From NCBI GenBank assembly GCA_022592435.1, contig JABYQS010000013.1, positions 62,001 to 126,000 of the forward strand: a DNA stretch of 64,000 nt, in the 5' to 3' direction. Position 1 is the stretch's first letter. The number at the start of each line of letters is the position of its first letter. Below the pieces are notes generated by a model. It saw only the letters and a list, made by a program, of their open reading frames with translations. It made no database searches and was not told the DNA's origin. Shown piece after piece: positions 23,457 to 35,388 of this stretch. The DNA is from Cerioporus squamosus (lineage: Eukaryota > Basidiomycota > Agaricomycetes > Polyporales > Polyporaceae). A program made the position numbers and the translations under genes.

Positions 23457-25393
23457 CTACTCAGGGACCGTGCGCTTGTAGCCGTACTTGCCGATGAACG
23501 ACTCGAGCTCTTTGGGTCCGCGCGAGCCGTACGGGTATGGTACCGGCTTGGGCGCGGGGCCGCTCTTGCCGTCTATCCAGTGCAGGATGGGCGTGAAGAT
23601 CTGCGGAGCGACGACACTGTGAGCCTCAAACGAACACTCGGGCACGGCGCACACAACGTACCCTCCACGCGACGTCGAGCTCGTCGTCACGGACAAAGTT
23701 CGAGTGGTCGCCCCGGAGCGCGTCGAGGATGAGAGCCTCGTACGCCTCGGGGATCTTGGCCTCGGTGAACCGACGCTTGTATGTGAGGTCCATCTCCGTC
23801 GGGATCGCACGGGTGTTCAGACCGGGCGTCTTCGTGTTGAGCTTGAGGTAGACAGCCTCAGAGGGCTGGATGCGGATAACGAGCTCGTTGCGCGAGATGT
23901 CCTTGAAGATGCCCTGGGTGACATCCTTGAACTGGATGCGGACCTCGACCTTCGCCTCGTTCAGGGCTATGAGGAGATAGCGGATTGTATGTGAGTCTCG
24001 TGGGAAGCGCATGTATGTATCACGGAGACCGACCTTTGCCGGCCTTGAGAATGAATGGAACACCCTCCCAGCGGGGGTTGTGAATCCAGAGCGTAGTTGC
24101 GGCATAGGTAGGGCAGACGGAGTTGGGTGGGACGGTGTCGTCATCGAGGTAGCCGGGCTTACCATTAGCCGCGACATACTGGCCGAGCAGCGTGTCGCTG
24201 CGCTCGATGGGCGGGATCGCACGGAGGACCTTGACCTGCACAGAGACGCGTGTGTGAGCCCACACGTGCAAGCTGCATAAGCCTGTCCGTCACTACCTTC
24301 TCATCACGAATGTCCTCGGCCGAGAAGGAGACTGGGCGCTCCATGGTGAGGATACTCAGAACCTGGAGCAAGTCTAGCAGATGTTTCGCATCAGTTTCAC
24401 CGACGTTTCAAACGGGGACACCCGTTGCTAGAGAGTGTCACACAGAGGGCAGGGAACGATGGGAAACTCACGGTTCTGGAGGATATCACGAATGATACCG
24501 AACTCGTCAAAGTATCCACCACGGCCCTCAGTGCCGAAGGGCTCCTTGAAGGTGATCTGCACGTTGCTAATCGAGTTCTTGTCCCAGGTGGCGTTCATGG
24601 CAGTGTTGGCAAAGCGGAGGACGAGGATGTTCTTGACCATCTCCTTGCCGAGGTAGTGATCGATACGGAACGTCTCGTCTTCTGTCCAGTGCTGCTTGAG
24701 CGAGCTGAGGAGGACGCGGCACGAGTCGAGGTCCTTTCCGAACGGCTTTTCAACGATAATGCGGTTCTTTCCGTTCGTGGAGTAGCACTGCTCCTTGAGG
24801 TGCTGCGCGACGGGGATGAAGACGCTAGGGGGAAGGGCGAGGTAGAAGAGGCGGTTGGCTTCCTTGGACTGGTACTTGGACTCAATGTCCAGGAGGAACT
24901 TGTTCAGGTTCTCGAAGGAGGGCCCGTCCTCGTACCCGCCAGAGACGTAGAAAGTGAACTGCTTGAACTCCTGGATCTTGGCCTGGCCGTCCTGGTCGTC
25001 GTCGGCGACCTTGAGGTAGGAGGTGATGCGCTTGTGGTACTCGGCATCGTCCATCTTTGTGCGGGCGTAGCCTACGATTTTGACATCCTTGGGCAAGAAG
25101 CCCATGCGATAGAGGCCGAAGAGGGCTGGATATGTCTGTGCACACGCGCGGGGGGACGGTAAGCGGAGGATCGTCGGGCAGATCAGAGATAGGCTCGCAC
25201 TTTCTTCTTCGCGAGGTCGCCCGAAGCACCGAGGACTGCACATCGCGAGACGCGTCAATCTCGTGGCCGTAGCGGGGACATGCACAGGGAACGCACCGAT
25301 GATGATGGTGTTGTCCTTGAGTGCCTCGCCGTGGGACGCCTCCATGGAGGGGATGGTGCCGGACATGGCGCGGGGACGTCCTGTGGTGGCCAT
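23457..25393 (-). CDS. ZWF1: Glucose-6-phosphate 1-dehydrogenase
   Basis: First and NADPH-producing step of the oxidative pentose phosphate pathway; cytosolic. The start at 25393 gives [20 protein letters not shown]. The NADP-binding motif [20 protein letters not shown] is assembled over two introns (near 25215 and 25140). Next come [13 protein letters not shown], the substrate and catalytic motif [30 protein letters not shown] and [10 protein letters not shown]. Further exons give [77 protein letters not shown] and [20 protein letters not shown]. The protein ends [14 protein letters not shown], stop 23457-23459. Full-length family architecture with nothing missing. Divergent from THOC5. Confidence 0.95.
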
Positions 25394-25741
25394 TGTGCGC
25401 TGTGTGCGATGTCTGGGGCGACGAGGAGAACTTGTGGTCAGTCGTGGTGAGGAGAAAAGAGCTGGGAGACGGACCTGGGATGATAGAGCGAGGCTGGAGA
25501 CGGATGAGACTGCTCGTTCAGCAGAACCGCGTCCTGCCCGATGATGTAATCCCTGATTCCCTCGTAATCTCCCCGGCCCGATCCCCCGCCGCCCTCCCAT
25601 TGGCCCGCGCCGTTTCCCACGACCACGCTCGCCGACCGGGCTCTGCTCCTTCTCCGACGCAGACCGCGAGCATAGGCAGCAGGCTCTCTGCACTCTGAGC
25701 CTCTCCAGCTCGCGTTCTCAACGTCCTTAGCAGCCGCGCAC
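25394..25741. promoter_or_regulatory. Divergent promoter between G6PD and THOC5
   Basis: 348 bp between starts. A CCAAT box on the minus strand (ATTGG at 25599-25603) lies about 206 bp upstream of the dehydrogenase start, a position typical for HAP-complex binding in fungi; binding is inference. Confidence 0.5.
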
Positions 25742-26588
25742 ATGACCGCCATGTCTCCCACACTCGACGGCCCTCTCCACGTCCTCCCCCCGTCCCCCGA
25801 CAGCGAGCTCGACGCCCTCCGCGACCTCGTCTCCTCCCGCTACCTCAACCACGACCCCGCCCTCGTCCACATCCGCGCAGGCGCGCTCTTCGCCCGCCTC
25901 AAGGCCCTCAACAGAGCCGCGAACCATGCCACCCGCGCCCACAAGCAGGCCACGGCCGACGCCCGCCACGAGATGGACCAGACGTACCTCGGGCTGCAGA
26001 ACCTCCTCTACGAGAAGCGCCACCTAGAACGCGAGATCGACAAGTGTCGCCAGTTCGCGTACGTCTGCCATCCGCTTTCGTGCTGTCTGCGGCGGCGGGG
26101 CTCATACCGTGGCGTCTGTGCATAGGTCCGTCTATCAGGATATCCCGGTCCACTCCCTGGAGGACTTTATGCTCCTCGCGCCCGAGGAGGCGCGTACGGA
26201 GGATGTTCTCACAGACGAACATCAGCTCATGCTGAATCGTCTCAGCTTCGAGCTCTCGGAGCGGCAAAGGTACGCCACAGCCGCCTCGTACCACTCACTC
26301 GCCCACTCATCGCGTGTCCTCGTTCAGACTCGACCTGAAGCGCAAGGAGCTGCTCAAGGAGAAGGAGGCGCTCCTCAAGGAGAGCAAAGCGAAGCTCGCC
26401 ACCATGGAAAGCGTCAAGTCCCACATAGACACGCTCATGAAGGTGCGTTTGTTGTTTCAACACGGGGGTATCGCACTCTGATACGCTGTGAAATGCAGAC
26501 CGCCACCGAGGTACAGAAGAAGGTGCACGACCTCGTGCAGCCCATTCCGACAGCTTCCGAGTCGCAATCCCCGCCCGTCCCCAGTTGA
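25742..26588 (+). CDS. THO complex subunit 5 homologue (THOC5, short form)
   Basis: THO couples transcription to mRNA export in the nucleus. The start at 25742 encodes MTAMSPTLDGPLHVLPPSPD. The conserved THOC5 N-terminal coiled-coil core follows: DQTYLGLQNLLYEKRHLERE, IDKCRQFA, spliced to SVYQDIPVHSLEDFML, then HQLMLNRLSFELSERQR, spliced to LKRKELLKEKEALLKESKA, SVKSHIDTLMK, spliced to TATEVQKKVHDLVQ, ending SESQSPPVPS. Three introns with GT-AG sites. At roughly 215 residues it matches only the N-terminal third of animal THOC5, as in other fungi. Confidence 0.88.
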
Positions 26589-27079
26589 GCACAGTCAAGA
26601 TGCTACTAATTACTGCCTTCTACACACTTTGGACCGACCGCCACGCGGGCTTCCGACCATCAGACCAACCTGCCACATCCCGTCGGTATCATGAATAACG
26701 GCACTTCGATTCCTGGCTAGCCTACGCATTCCCGACAGACACACGAATCAGCAGAGAGTGTCCAGGTGGTCATCGAGCCGGGAAGTGGGGGAGAGAGAGA
26801 GATGGGAGGACGTCGAGGGGAGATGAGGAAAGCGGAGGAGAATCAAGCGAGTTGTACGCAGAAGCGGGAGTGGGGCAACGAGATCTACACAAATACAGGT
26901 TATATCCGGAGTGAGAAAGACGAAAACGCGTGGTGTTGTTACATCGATAACAGGTACAGAGCGCACCAGCACTGGTGCGTATTACAACTGAGGACGAGAG
27001 GGTATGGTGGGGGGACTCGGAGACCGGGGGCGCGAAGCCAGTTGCACGGAGAGAGACCTAGAGCGGCGGAGGAGAACGC
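26589..27079. other. Convergent intergenic region
   Basis: Between the stops of THOC5 and the E2 gene; purine-rich stretch near 26790-26840, no coding signal recognised. Confidence 0.4.
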
Positions 27080-28015
27080 TCATGACTCCATGGGCTCATC
27101 GTCGCTGATGCTGCCAATGTCGCTCATCTCCTCGTCCTCGCCGTCCTCGTCGTCCTTGTCGAACGCGGCGTCCGCAGCCTCCTTCGTCGCGAACCGCTGC
27201 ACGTACTCCTTGACCTTCGCGTCGTACTCCTTCGGGTGGCGCATGAGCAGCGCCGCGGCCTCGCCGTTGAGGGGGTCATTGGGGTTCGGGTACCGCAGCA
27301 GTTGGGGGAGGAAGACCTCAAAGATGTTGATCATATCTGGACGACACCGCCCTGTGAGCGTCCAGGTACGGGGTGGTGGACAAGAACACGTACCGAACAT
27401 AGGTGACCATGTCTGGTTGATGACATCGAGACATACGGAGCCGCTACTGTCGCAAGCGCACTGTGTGAGAGGAGTATGATATGTGATGGTGGCGGGATAC
27501 GCACAGCTCGTCGATGTTAGGGTGGAATATCTTGTTCATGAACCCAATGCTGGGCGACTTGAAGGGGTACTGGTCCGGGAGCTCAACGTGAATCTTCCAT
27601 ACCCCACCTGCGAACGGTGCTGCACCACGCAGAAACCACCAGTCGAGCAACACAGGAGGTGGCGGGGACGACGAGGAATGGAGAGCAGGGGGACGATGGG
27701 GAGAAGCTCCTCGTCAGACGAGTGTGAAGCCACGAATCTCGAGACGACGTACTCTCCGCTGGCCCGAAGAACCTGACGTAGAACTCCTGCATGCTGTCGT
27801 TCACGAGGTTCACCTCGTAGTCGGACATCAGCCTACGCGTGCCCGACGGCCAATCAGTCAGTGCGCCCTCGGAATCTCGAATGAACCGTCGCGGACGTAC
27901 AGCTTCATGACGTCTGTCTCGATGCGACGCTTGCTGGGGGAGCTGTAGAGGTCCGAACGCGCATGTGAGCCCACAGTCGCTGCAGAGCGGAAGGGCCAAG
28001 CGGGATACTTATCAT
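27080..28015 (-). CDS. UBC8: Ubiquitin-conjugating enzyme E2 (Ubc8/UBE2H type)
   Basis: E2 that in yeast works with the GID ligase to degrade gluconeogenic enzymes. Exons read [72 protein letters not shown], then [18 protein letters not shown], which carries the catalytic Cys, spliced to [20 protein letters not shown]. The acidic C-terminal tail ([20 protein letters not shown]) is characteristic of UBE2H. Stop at 27080-27082. The 5' end is unresolved: the ATG at 28015 does not splice in frame to SSPSKRR with the intron I can see, so the true first exon may be further upstream. Confidence 0.85.
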
Positions 28016-28886
28016 GATGCCTCGTGTGGTCTGTACCTCCTAATGCTGAGTGTTCGAGTGCGAGACGGGACGGGGGATTGGGTCGGGATGACCAGAGACG
28101 ACGCGCAGACGTAGAGCAGTAGATTTGGAGACAAGGAGGGAGGGAGGGAGAGGGCGAGACGGAGGTCGACGGTGAAGGGGCTGTAGAGTCAAGCGGTGAC
28201 GGTTCCAGTGTGTACAGTAACCCCGCACGGCGCGCGCCGAGTTCCGAAATGCGTTCCTCTGTTCCGGGCCCTGCCTGATCCGCCTTGCATAGACCTCGAC
28301 CACCACCTGCGGACCGCGGTCGACTGCTGTGAGCGGGCTTTCTCTGCTCCATGCTTGGGACAATCTTGCTGCCATGCTTTGCACACCGTCTGTAGAATGA
28401 TAACATGCGCTGTTCTTGCGCCGGAACTACATAGTCACCAGCGCGGATTGGAACATATGCCTCCGCGCGCGCGGCAAGCCAGAGCGACGTCGACGAACAC
28501 GCATTGATGTGTAGGAGAGCAAGACGGGGTCCGGGGGACATCTGCGGTATGGGGATACGCAATCTCCACTTACCGAAACAAACGGGCTCCATCGATATCG
28601 GTGTCTACGGGACATGATGCATGAGGGGACATGGGCTCTGAACGACTTCGCGGGTCTCGCCACGAGCGGACAGAACCTTTGAGTACGCGGTGCGTGGTAT
28701 GCTTAGTGCATTTGATGTGCTGAATATTCAAGCGTTCACGTTCTAGGGTTTGCTTGTAGGGATAGCGTTATGTCCCCCGTTGCTATTACGCCGTACTGCC
28801 ATGGTATCCTCCATGTGGCATGCTGCTTCCAGAAACTCTGCGAATACACAAAATGGTACATGTCCGTCGTCCGAGTCGTTCAAGGT
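28016..28886. other. Upstream flank of the E2 gene, left of the retroelement
   Basis: A long open minus-strand frame (to about 28592) runs into the E2 exon but has no conserved motifs upstream; probably 5' UTR and promoter. No other gene recognised. Confidence 0.4.
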
Positions 28887-28902
28887 AATATCACACATCC
28901 GT
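28887..28902. repeat. Left target-site duplication of the LINE
   Basis: AATATCACACATCCGT, identical over 16 bases to the sequence at 41394-41409 that directly follows the poly-A tail. The bases on either side differ. Confidence 0.85.
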
Positions 28903-29870
28903 GGGGAGCTCCTCTTCCTTCAACCGCCACCACGGCGCGTTTTCCCACGGTCCCTGGCTCCTAGGAGCGGCCATACCGAGGGTCTTATACCTAGCAAACG
29001 TCTCGTAGGAAGCAGAATACCACACCTCTGACTCCAAGCGAGCGATGTGAAGGTCTCACCTACGACCGAGAGCGTTCGCGCCGGAAGGACAACGTCCTGA
29101 CCGTCTTTCGAGACGACCGCGTCCATGATGCGAGTTCGCGCCAGCGAATAAGGGAGATGAGCAGTTTGCCGTCCCGCACGAGCACCCATCAGGAGACTCG
29201 AGCAGCAGCCTCAACCGGAGACGTGAATAACCCTACGCCCAACGTAGTGTAGCTCGTCTTGAGGATACCAGCTTGCTGCCAGCGGATCCCGGATTAAACG
29301 CCGGCGGAAAATGCCTCAGGGCGATGACGCATGGCCGAGAACCCCGCAAAATGACAGACGCGAAGCAAGGGGCTAGACTGGCACGCGAACACGGCCACGT
29401 GGAGGCCAGCATTCCAGCGAGTGATGTCATGAAAGGTCTTGCGGACCCTGGTGGCGGTGGCCTACATTGGCAGGCGTAGAACGACGTCTGCTCCAGGGTG
29501 CTGAAACGAATGCCTCACTACACGAGCATACACTCGTAGAGGACGCGAGCACTAAATCCATGGAAGTATCGAACTGCACCAGAGACGATCGGTGGTGCGT
29601 AAGCACTTACTCCAAGAATTCAAGCATGCTCAAGCATGCCCCCTCCCCCCGTCCAACGCATATCTGCTCATTTCTGAGCCGCACGAGCACCCTGAGATGG
29701 ACCGAACATCCAGAATTATGGCCACCGAATAGATGCACTCTCGCGTAAGTTGCCGAACAGCTGAACGCCGATTTTATGAACGCCCAGCTGGCCGACTTCG
29801 TTAAATACACAGTAAAGGAACGATGAGCTCCTCGCTTTAGCTGCCACATCTGCCTCCAAGAGACTCTCCA

Positions 29871-30680
29871 ATGATGCCTGCCGCACCCTCTACGAGCTGG
29901 ATCAGCTCTAATCCAGACCACACCCATCCATCCATCGCACCCCCCCTACAATCAGGGCTCCACATCCCACCCTACGGATGGCACCCACTTGCTACCCGCC
30001 TGGCGATACCAAATGAGCGGAAGAGCTCCTGGGAGACGACGGCGGGAATTATCACATACCGATGGAAGATCCCTGCTCCTGCGCCAAATTCGGTGCTCGA
30101 CCTCTACGCAAGATGGTCCAGCTTCGGCAGTCCCTCCCCCAATCCATACGACTTGCAAGGTGGTATACACGAGTATCGACTGGCGATTAAGCCGACGGAG
30201 GAGATCTGGCCTGGAAGGAGAATCAGACTCCTGGCGCTAACTCAAATCGCGTACTACCTACCGAAGGTACCCATCGGGCAGTACGACACTTACGACCCGC
30301 ATGTGGTGGGATTAGTGTCCGATGTCACGACGCGCTGGGAGATAGTGCCCGGGTCCTTGACGAGGAAGAGGAGAACAACGGTTAGGGTCGAGAATGAATG
30401 TCGCGGAAACGCGGTGGTAGTGGTGGATTTAGAAATCCCGGAGGATGATGGTGACATGACACGAGAGGACAATGTGCGGCACGTGGAAGCAGCGGTGCGC
30501 CCGACTCTCCCGGCCGAGAGGTCGGAGCGCGGAGGGAGACGCGGCAGGAAACGGAGGAGACGGAGCTCCGAGTCCCAAGCTCTGAATCTGGACCTCTTGG
30601 CGAGCATTCGGCCTTGGCCGACATGGGGCAGGCAGTGCGGAGGCTCCGGATGCTATCTGCAGGCGCATCGGATTCTGTAG
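29871..30680 (+). CDS. Unknown 269-aa protein inside the LINE, upstream of ORF1
   Basis: Single-exon frame not recognised as any family. It begins MMPAAPSTSWISSNPDHTHP. A central region rich in aromatic and aliphatic residues (ITYRWKIPAPAPNSVLDLY, IWPGRRIRLLALTQIAYYL, DVTTRWEIVPGS) looks like a folded beta-rich domain. An acidic patch (DLEIPEDDGD) is followed by a strongly basic segment (ERGGRRGRKRRRRSSES) that could be a nuclear localisation or nucleic-acid-binding signal. It lies within the duplicated target sites and on the element strand, so it may be an accessory ORF of the element or a captured gene. Confidence 0.5.
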   Translation: MMPAAPSTSWISSNPDHTHPSIAPPLQSGLHIPPYGWHPLATRLAIPNERKSSWETTAGIITYRWKIPAPAPNSVLDLYARWSSFGSPSPNPYDLQGGIHEYRLAIKPTEEIWPGRRIRLLALTQIAYYLPKVPIGQYDTYDPHVVGLVSDVTTRWEIVPGSLTRKRRTTVRVENECRGNAVVVVDLEIPEDDGDMTREDNVRHVEAAVRPTLPAERSERGGRRGRKRRRRSSESQALNLDLLASIRPWPTWGRQCGGSGCYLQAHRIL

Positions 30681-30713
30681 GAAGGAATAGAAGCCAGGAA
30701 TCGCTAACCTAAA

Positions 30714-31083
30714 GTGAACGACGCACGTGTACGCATACCTCGAACAACGAGATATTGGCCCCCACGAGCAAACACAGAGGACGGTCAGCATGAACGAGCG
30801 GCAGGCACTCAGAAGACGACGACATACGGAAAACGAGACGCATCCAAGGCGCGCAGTGGCTACGACTTGAGCGACAAGTATGCCGACGAGTACCTGCGCA
30901 AACAACACGAAGAGAAGCTGTCAAGAGTGTCAGACGAGCAGACAGAAGACAGCGGCTCGCGCGCGCCCAGTCGAGGAAACGACAAACTTTGAGAAACTCG
31001 TGATTGGCGCGAGGAACACAGTGCTCGAAGCGCTAACAGGCAGAGCAAGACAGGAAGTCAGTAATGCAAAAGGAGACGCATAA
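30714..31083 (+). other. Coding-like helical segment in two frames
   Basis: One frame reads SGYDLSDKYADEYLRKQHEE and on to a stop near 30992. The next frame continues NFEKLVIGARNTVLEALTGR to a stop at 31083. Both halves look like alpha-helical protein. A single-base shift around 30970 would join them; no family recognised. Confidence 0.25.
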
Positions 31084-31383
31084 GCGCCGGACGACCAACT
31101 TGAGCAAGTTCGCCGACGACACCCACCATAACCCTGCAATGCGTACGCAGACACGCGCTGGTCCTACTCGAGGGGAGGCGAGCAGGACGAAAGCCATTGC
31201 TACCGACTGGTAGCGGTCGACACCGGCAAGGAGGACGTCCCTGACACGACATGCGTCCTACTTGGGGCCGCCTCGACGAGCCCTCTCTCTCGCCCCTCCC
31301 CTCAACCTTTCCCTCACACTACCGAGCACTAACTACCCCTCGAACTCGCCCTCTAAGCTTCCCCTTTCGCCTTCTCACCCAAA

Positions 31384-34300
31384 ATGTCGACCCACGCCTT
31401 GCTGGACCCCCAGAAAACCCTCATCAACAGCGCTGGAGATCCACGCACCCCCAATGGAGCGCGTATCTTGGTGCGTGCCACGCCGGAGGACGAGCCTCTG
31501 AGCGACGTCCCTGTCGCGTCTGACGACGAAGACGACGGGACGATCACAACGGGCAGCAGGACGATTACGGCGGGCAGCGGAGACGAGGACTCCGGCCTCG
31601 ACGGCTCTTTCGAGCTCGACAATGAGGAACACGTCGGTGGTGAGGCGATCAACCACCAGCAGAACACTCGCCCGGTCCACATGGCGAACGACCATGCCCC
31701 TATCCCCACCCTCCAAGCGGCTTTCGCCTACCCGAACCTCATCGCGCCTGACGACATCGCTCGTATCGCCCCGCCCGGGATCGGTGCCCCAGTCTACGCT
31801 TTCCAAGCGCAAGACGCGCCCCCCCTGCACACCGGCCAGCAAGCTACCCCGGGTGGGCACGTCCTGACGGACCAAAACCCGACGCCGAACGTCGCGGACC
31901 CGAACAACCATGCCGTGTACAACATGGACGGCACTCGCGGCGAGATGCTGAGGAGGGTTGCAGAAGGTGCAGAGCTCCTAGCTGGCCAGCGACCGGTCAT
32001 GGTGGATGGACGGCTGGTAAGTTCTCTCCAGCCACGTTGTGCGATGCATCCTTACGTGCGCGACCTCAGAGAGCACCTACTCTCTCACCTCTCCCCTCGA
32101 GCTCGCCTCTCCTGTCTGAGAATTCGCAGACGGTCGTCGCACAGGCAAGCTCCTCGCCGATCAATGTCGATTGGTCGAGCGACGCTGACACGCGTATCAC
32201 GCAGGATGAAGACCCCCAAGGTGCACGTCGCGGCCGCCTGCCTTCGGAGGGCAGCGATAATTTGTACTGGCGCCACGTCCAAACCCCGACGGGTTTCGAA
32301 GATATCCGCCCTCCTCCTCCATGCGACTTGATCCCGACGACGCCTCACGAGGTCTATAGCGGTGAGCCCCCTGCGAATCCATTACGCGCGAACGAGTCCC
32401 GGAATAGTAAAAAGCGATTCTGGACGGGTTCGCCCAACCCGGAGGATATCCAGAGAGGGCTGCGCCGTATGCGCGCCGCGGAAACAACGCCACCACTCGC
32501 AAATCGCGCAGGGCTGGCAAATATAGGCTCTAACCCCTGGAATCGCTCTGAGAGGAGACGGGGAGTACATGCTGGGACGAATAGAGTTTTTATTCCAAAC
32601 GAGGTGTCGACGCCCGTACCGTCTAGTCTACCAAGGTCCCGGGATGTCTCCTTGCCGCTCCATGTTAACACCTCAGGGTGCCCACCAACGCCGCACGATA
32701 ACGCGAACACGCCGGAACCTCCCGGAAGACAGGAACTGATGTCGACGCCACTGGTCTCGACCCCTCGTAGCTACGGACGTCCGGCCACGGCCGACTACAA
32801 TATGGACGTCGACATCGAAGACCGGAGCTCGCCCGAACACGAGGAATGCAAGCGTAGACGCGCTAAAACGTCAAAAGGGAAAGCTCGGGCCACGAGGTTC
32901 GACGTCGACGAGGACGAGACGACATCGTACCGCCCTCTGCCCGAGTGCAACGATGACTGGGACGAGTCCGAACTCCTAGAAGCTCGTCAGCAAAGCCTCC
33001 GGCAAACGCTACGTGACAGAGCAGAACGCGACCGCCAATACCTGGAGGAGGAGAGTCCAGCCGTGGTACGGTCCCGAGCAGACGCGTACGATATGGACAC
33101 CCAGTACCACCGCTCACGAGTCAACGGAGTCGCGGGTCCGTCTGGGGCGCGAGCGGGAGCCGAAGAACCTCACGAGGCCCGGGATTTCGAGACCCAGGAG
33201 TGGAGGATCCCCTCAGGACATAGGCAGGGAGCTCTGCCACGGGACAGCGCGTCAAGAGCGCAGTCGAGCTTCCTCCCCCTCCCGAACACTCGGGCGGAGG
33301 AGTACGCGAGACGTAATGGTGACAGGACATGGGCGGACCGCTACGACGTCCGGATGCCGCAGCGCTCCCCGGTTTCGCGAGTCAATGGCCTGCAACGGAC
33401 TGCGTCCCCGGCATGGAGAGAGCCGACGCCGAGAGGGAGTCGTACGTCCGGTAGACGTTCGGCTGCGCACGAACTGGAGAACCAGGAGAACCAGGAGCCA
33501 CCCCTCTTGTCGCAGACTGGAAGACGCTCTCGCGAGATGACTGCACGAGAGGAGCCGACCTGGAGCGGGCGCGGTCATGCGACCAGAGACGGACGCGACA
33601 ACGGACGTGAGGACGCGCCGTGGCGAGGAGCTACGTCTTTCGGCGCGGACTACGACATGGACGAGAACAGGGATTGGGACGAGCAGGAGGACGGAGAGCT
33701 TGTCCCGACGGTGATGCAGGGAGGTGCGTATGGCGAGGACCGACCGACCGCGCCGCCGCCAGGCGGTTTCCCGAGACTGCACCACGACGATCCGGAGCAC
33801 CACCTGAGGGGGATGGCCCTCGAATGGACCCGCGAAATGTACACTGACCCTCCGAACTCCATTGTTATGGTGGACGTCTACAACTACCACGCTTCGGACG
33901 ACGATTCCTACAACAGAAGGGTCGAAGAGGGGATTCGGACGAACTTCCAGGAGATCACGGGCGAGTATGACTATGACGTCGTACCGCCGGAGCCAGAGCA
34001 GGACTCCAACATACGCACGAGGGACCGCCCGACGAGATGGGCCGTACGTGGCCTCTCGCCGGAGGCCGTGGCAAGGGCTCTCGAGCGGCGGGTATGGTCG
34101 TTCCGATCCATTTCCTTCTTCACCTCCCCGCGCGCCACGAGCATCCCGTCATGGATCTGTATGCTCGACGGGTTTCTGAACGGTAATGTCAGCAAAATCC
34201 GAGCCGCCGTCCTTCGCGTCCTGCGTGAGCCGGACATGCGCCAGTGGATCGCGCGCATGGTCACGTCTAACCCGGAGTTCAGAAACAGAGCGACGGAGGA

Positions 34301-34781
34301 CGTCGTCAAGGACATCATCAACTCACTGCGTGTCGAGCCCCTCCAGTTGGGCAATGGAAATTATGTCGTCAACGTCTATGTCCGATCGCCGACGAGGGAC
34401 GTGCGCGAATGGCGGCGATGGGTCGCCGACTTACGAGCAAGACGCTATCCGAGTTTTGCGAACGGCACCGGTAGGGTGCGCCACGTCGTCCCGTGCAACG
34501 GGTGTCGCGGAACCAACCATCCGACACACCTGTGTCCATTCCCGAACATCAGAGGCTGGAATGGCCCGACTCCCCACCAGGGCGTCTTTGGCGAGCTCCG
34601 CGAGGACGCGGAGGCTCCAAGGGGTGGACAGACGATGCAGCAGACGAGGGACTCCTGGAGAGGCTCCCAGAGACGAGGTGCGGATCGCGAGCGGGGAGAC
34701 CGCAGGTTCCCGAGAACACCTCGAGGACGTGGCGGACCACCCAACCAGAAGAGGGGCGGCAATGGAGGACGAAGGAACTAG
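31384..34781 (+). CDS. LINE ORF1, gag-like protein with CCHC knuckle
   Basis: Nucleic-acid-binding ORF1 protein of the LINE. The start at 31384 (cccaaaATGTCG) follows a C/T-rich leader. The frame runs 211 codons to VMVDGRL, where a perfect donor (gtaagt, 32017) begins; an acceptor ttcgcag ends at 32129 and the next exon (TVVAQASSSPINVDW) is in phase, giving about 1,094 residues. Long disordered Arg/Glu/Pro-rich stretches precede the conserved ORF1 region (RWAVRGLSPEAVARALERRV, FTSPRATSIPSWICMLDGFL, VVNVYVRSPTRDVREWRRW) and a zinc knuckle CNGCRGTNHPTHLC (34495-34536; C-x2-C-x4-H-x4-C). The tail is rich in Arg and Gly. An alternative to splicing is two overlapping frames (31384-32331 and 32037-34781). 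Confidence 0.75.
32017..32129 (+). other. Predicted spliceosomal intron in LINE ORF1
   Basis: 113 bp, donor gtaagt, acceptor ttcgcag, pyrimidine-rich second half (ctctctcacctctcccct). Its removal joins two frames in phase 0. Confidence 0.6.
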
Positions 34782-35388
34782 AGTACGACTATGCGAGCAC
34801 TCGACTTGATAGATGGATGAGCAACGAGGACTCAAGGACGAGAGTCTTCGCTGTCCCTGTAACAACTGCTGGTAACCTTGGGTAGGGGACGGGACCGCGT
34901 GTGCGGCCTGGTCTTAATGAAGTATACTTTCTTGGGATTTTGGCAGGCAGCGAGCGGCGTACGTCGAGACCTCAAAAACGACTACGCTGATAAACACTAA
35001 TAACACCACAACCTCTCGAACTGGAAGCGCCGGGTGTGACGACCCGGATGGAATGCTACCGTCGGGACGATGTCATGACATGCAGCGTGCTACGACGGAA
35101 CCCTGAACTAAACGGTGTCCGCTGAGGATCTAACACACTGACTTACGAGTACAGGAACATCCTCAGTGCGTGTACTAACGGTCAGTCTATTTAGACGAAG
35201 GTGGACCGAGCTTACGCTAAAGCTCAGAGGAAATGGCTGCACACGGATTCTGAGCATCACCGCCCGGGGCGGAGGGAAGAAACCGCCTAGAGCTAAGGCA
35301 TGGTTGTATCTTAGCTGACGTAGCAACCACGAACACATCTTTATCACACAATATAAACCACGGAACTTCATTCATCGGTCATGGCACA
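34782..35388 (+). other. ORF1-ORF2 spacer of the LINE
   Basis: 607 bp with stops in all frames. Contains a short stem (CCGGGT 35030-35035 with ACCCGG 35042-35047), a palindrome ATGTCATGACAT (35070-35081) and a TATAAA-like run shortly before ORF2 (about 35351). How ORF2 is expressed across such a gap is not evident. Confidence 0.4.

Noticed and set aside
31375..31911. 178-codon minus-strand open frame
   Set aside because: Antisense shadow of the first ORF1 exon of the LINE.
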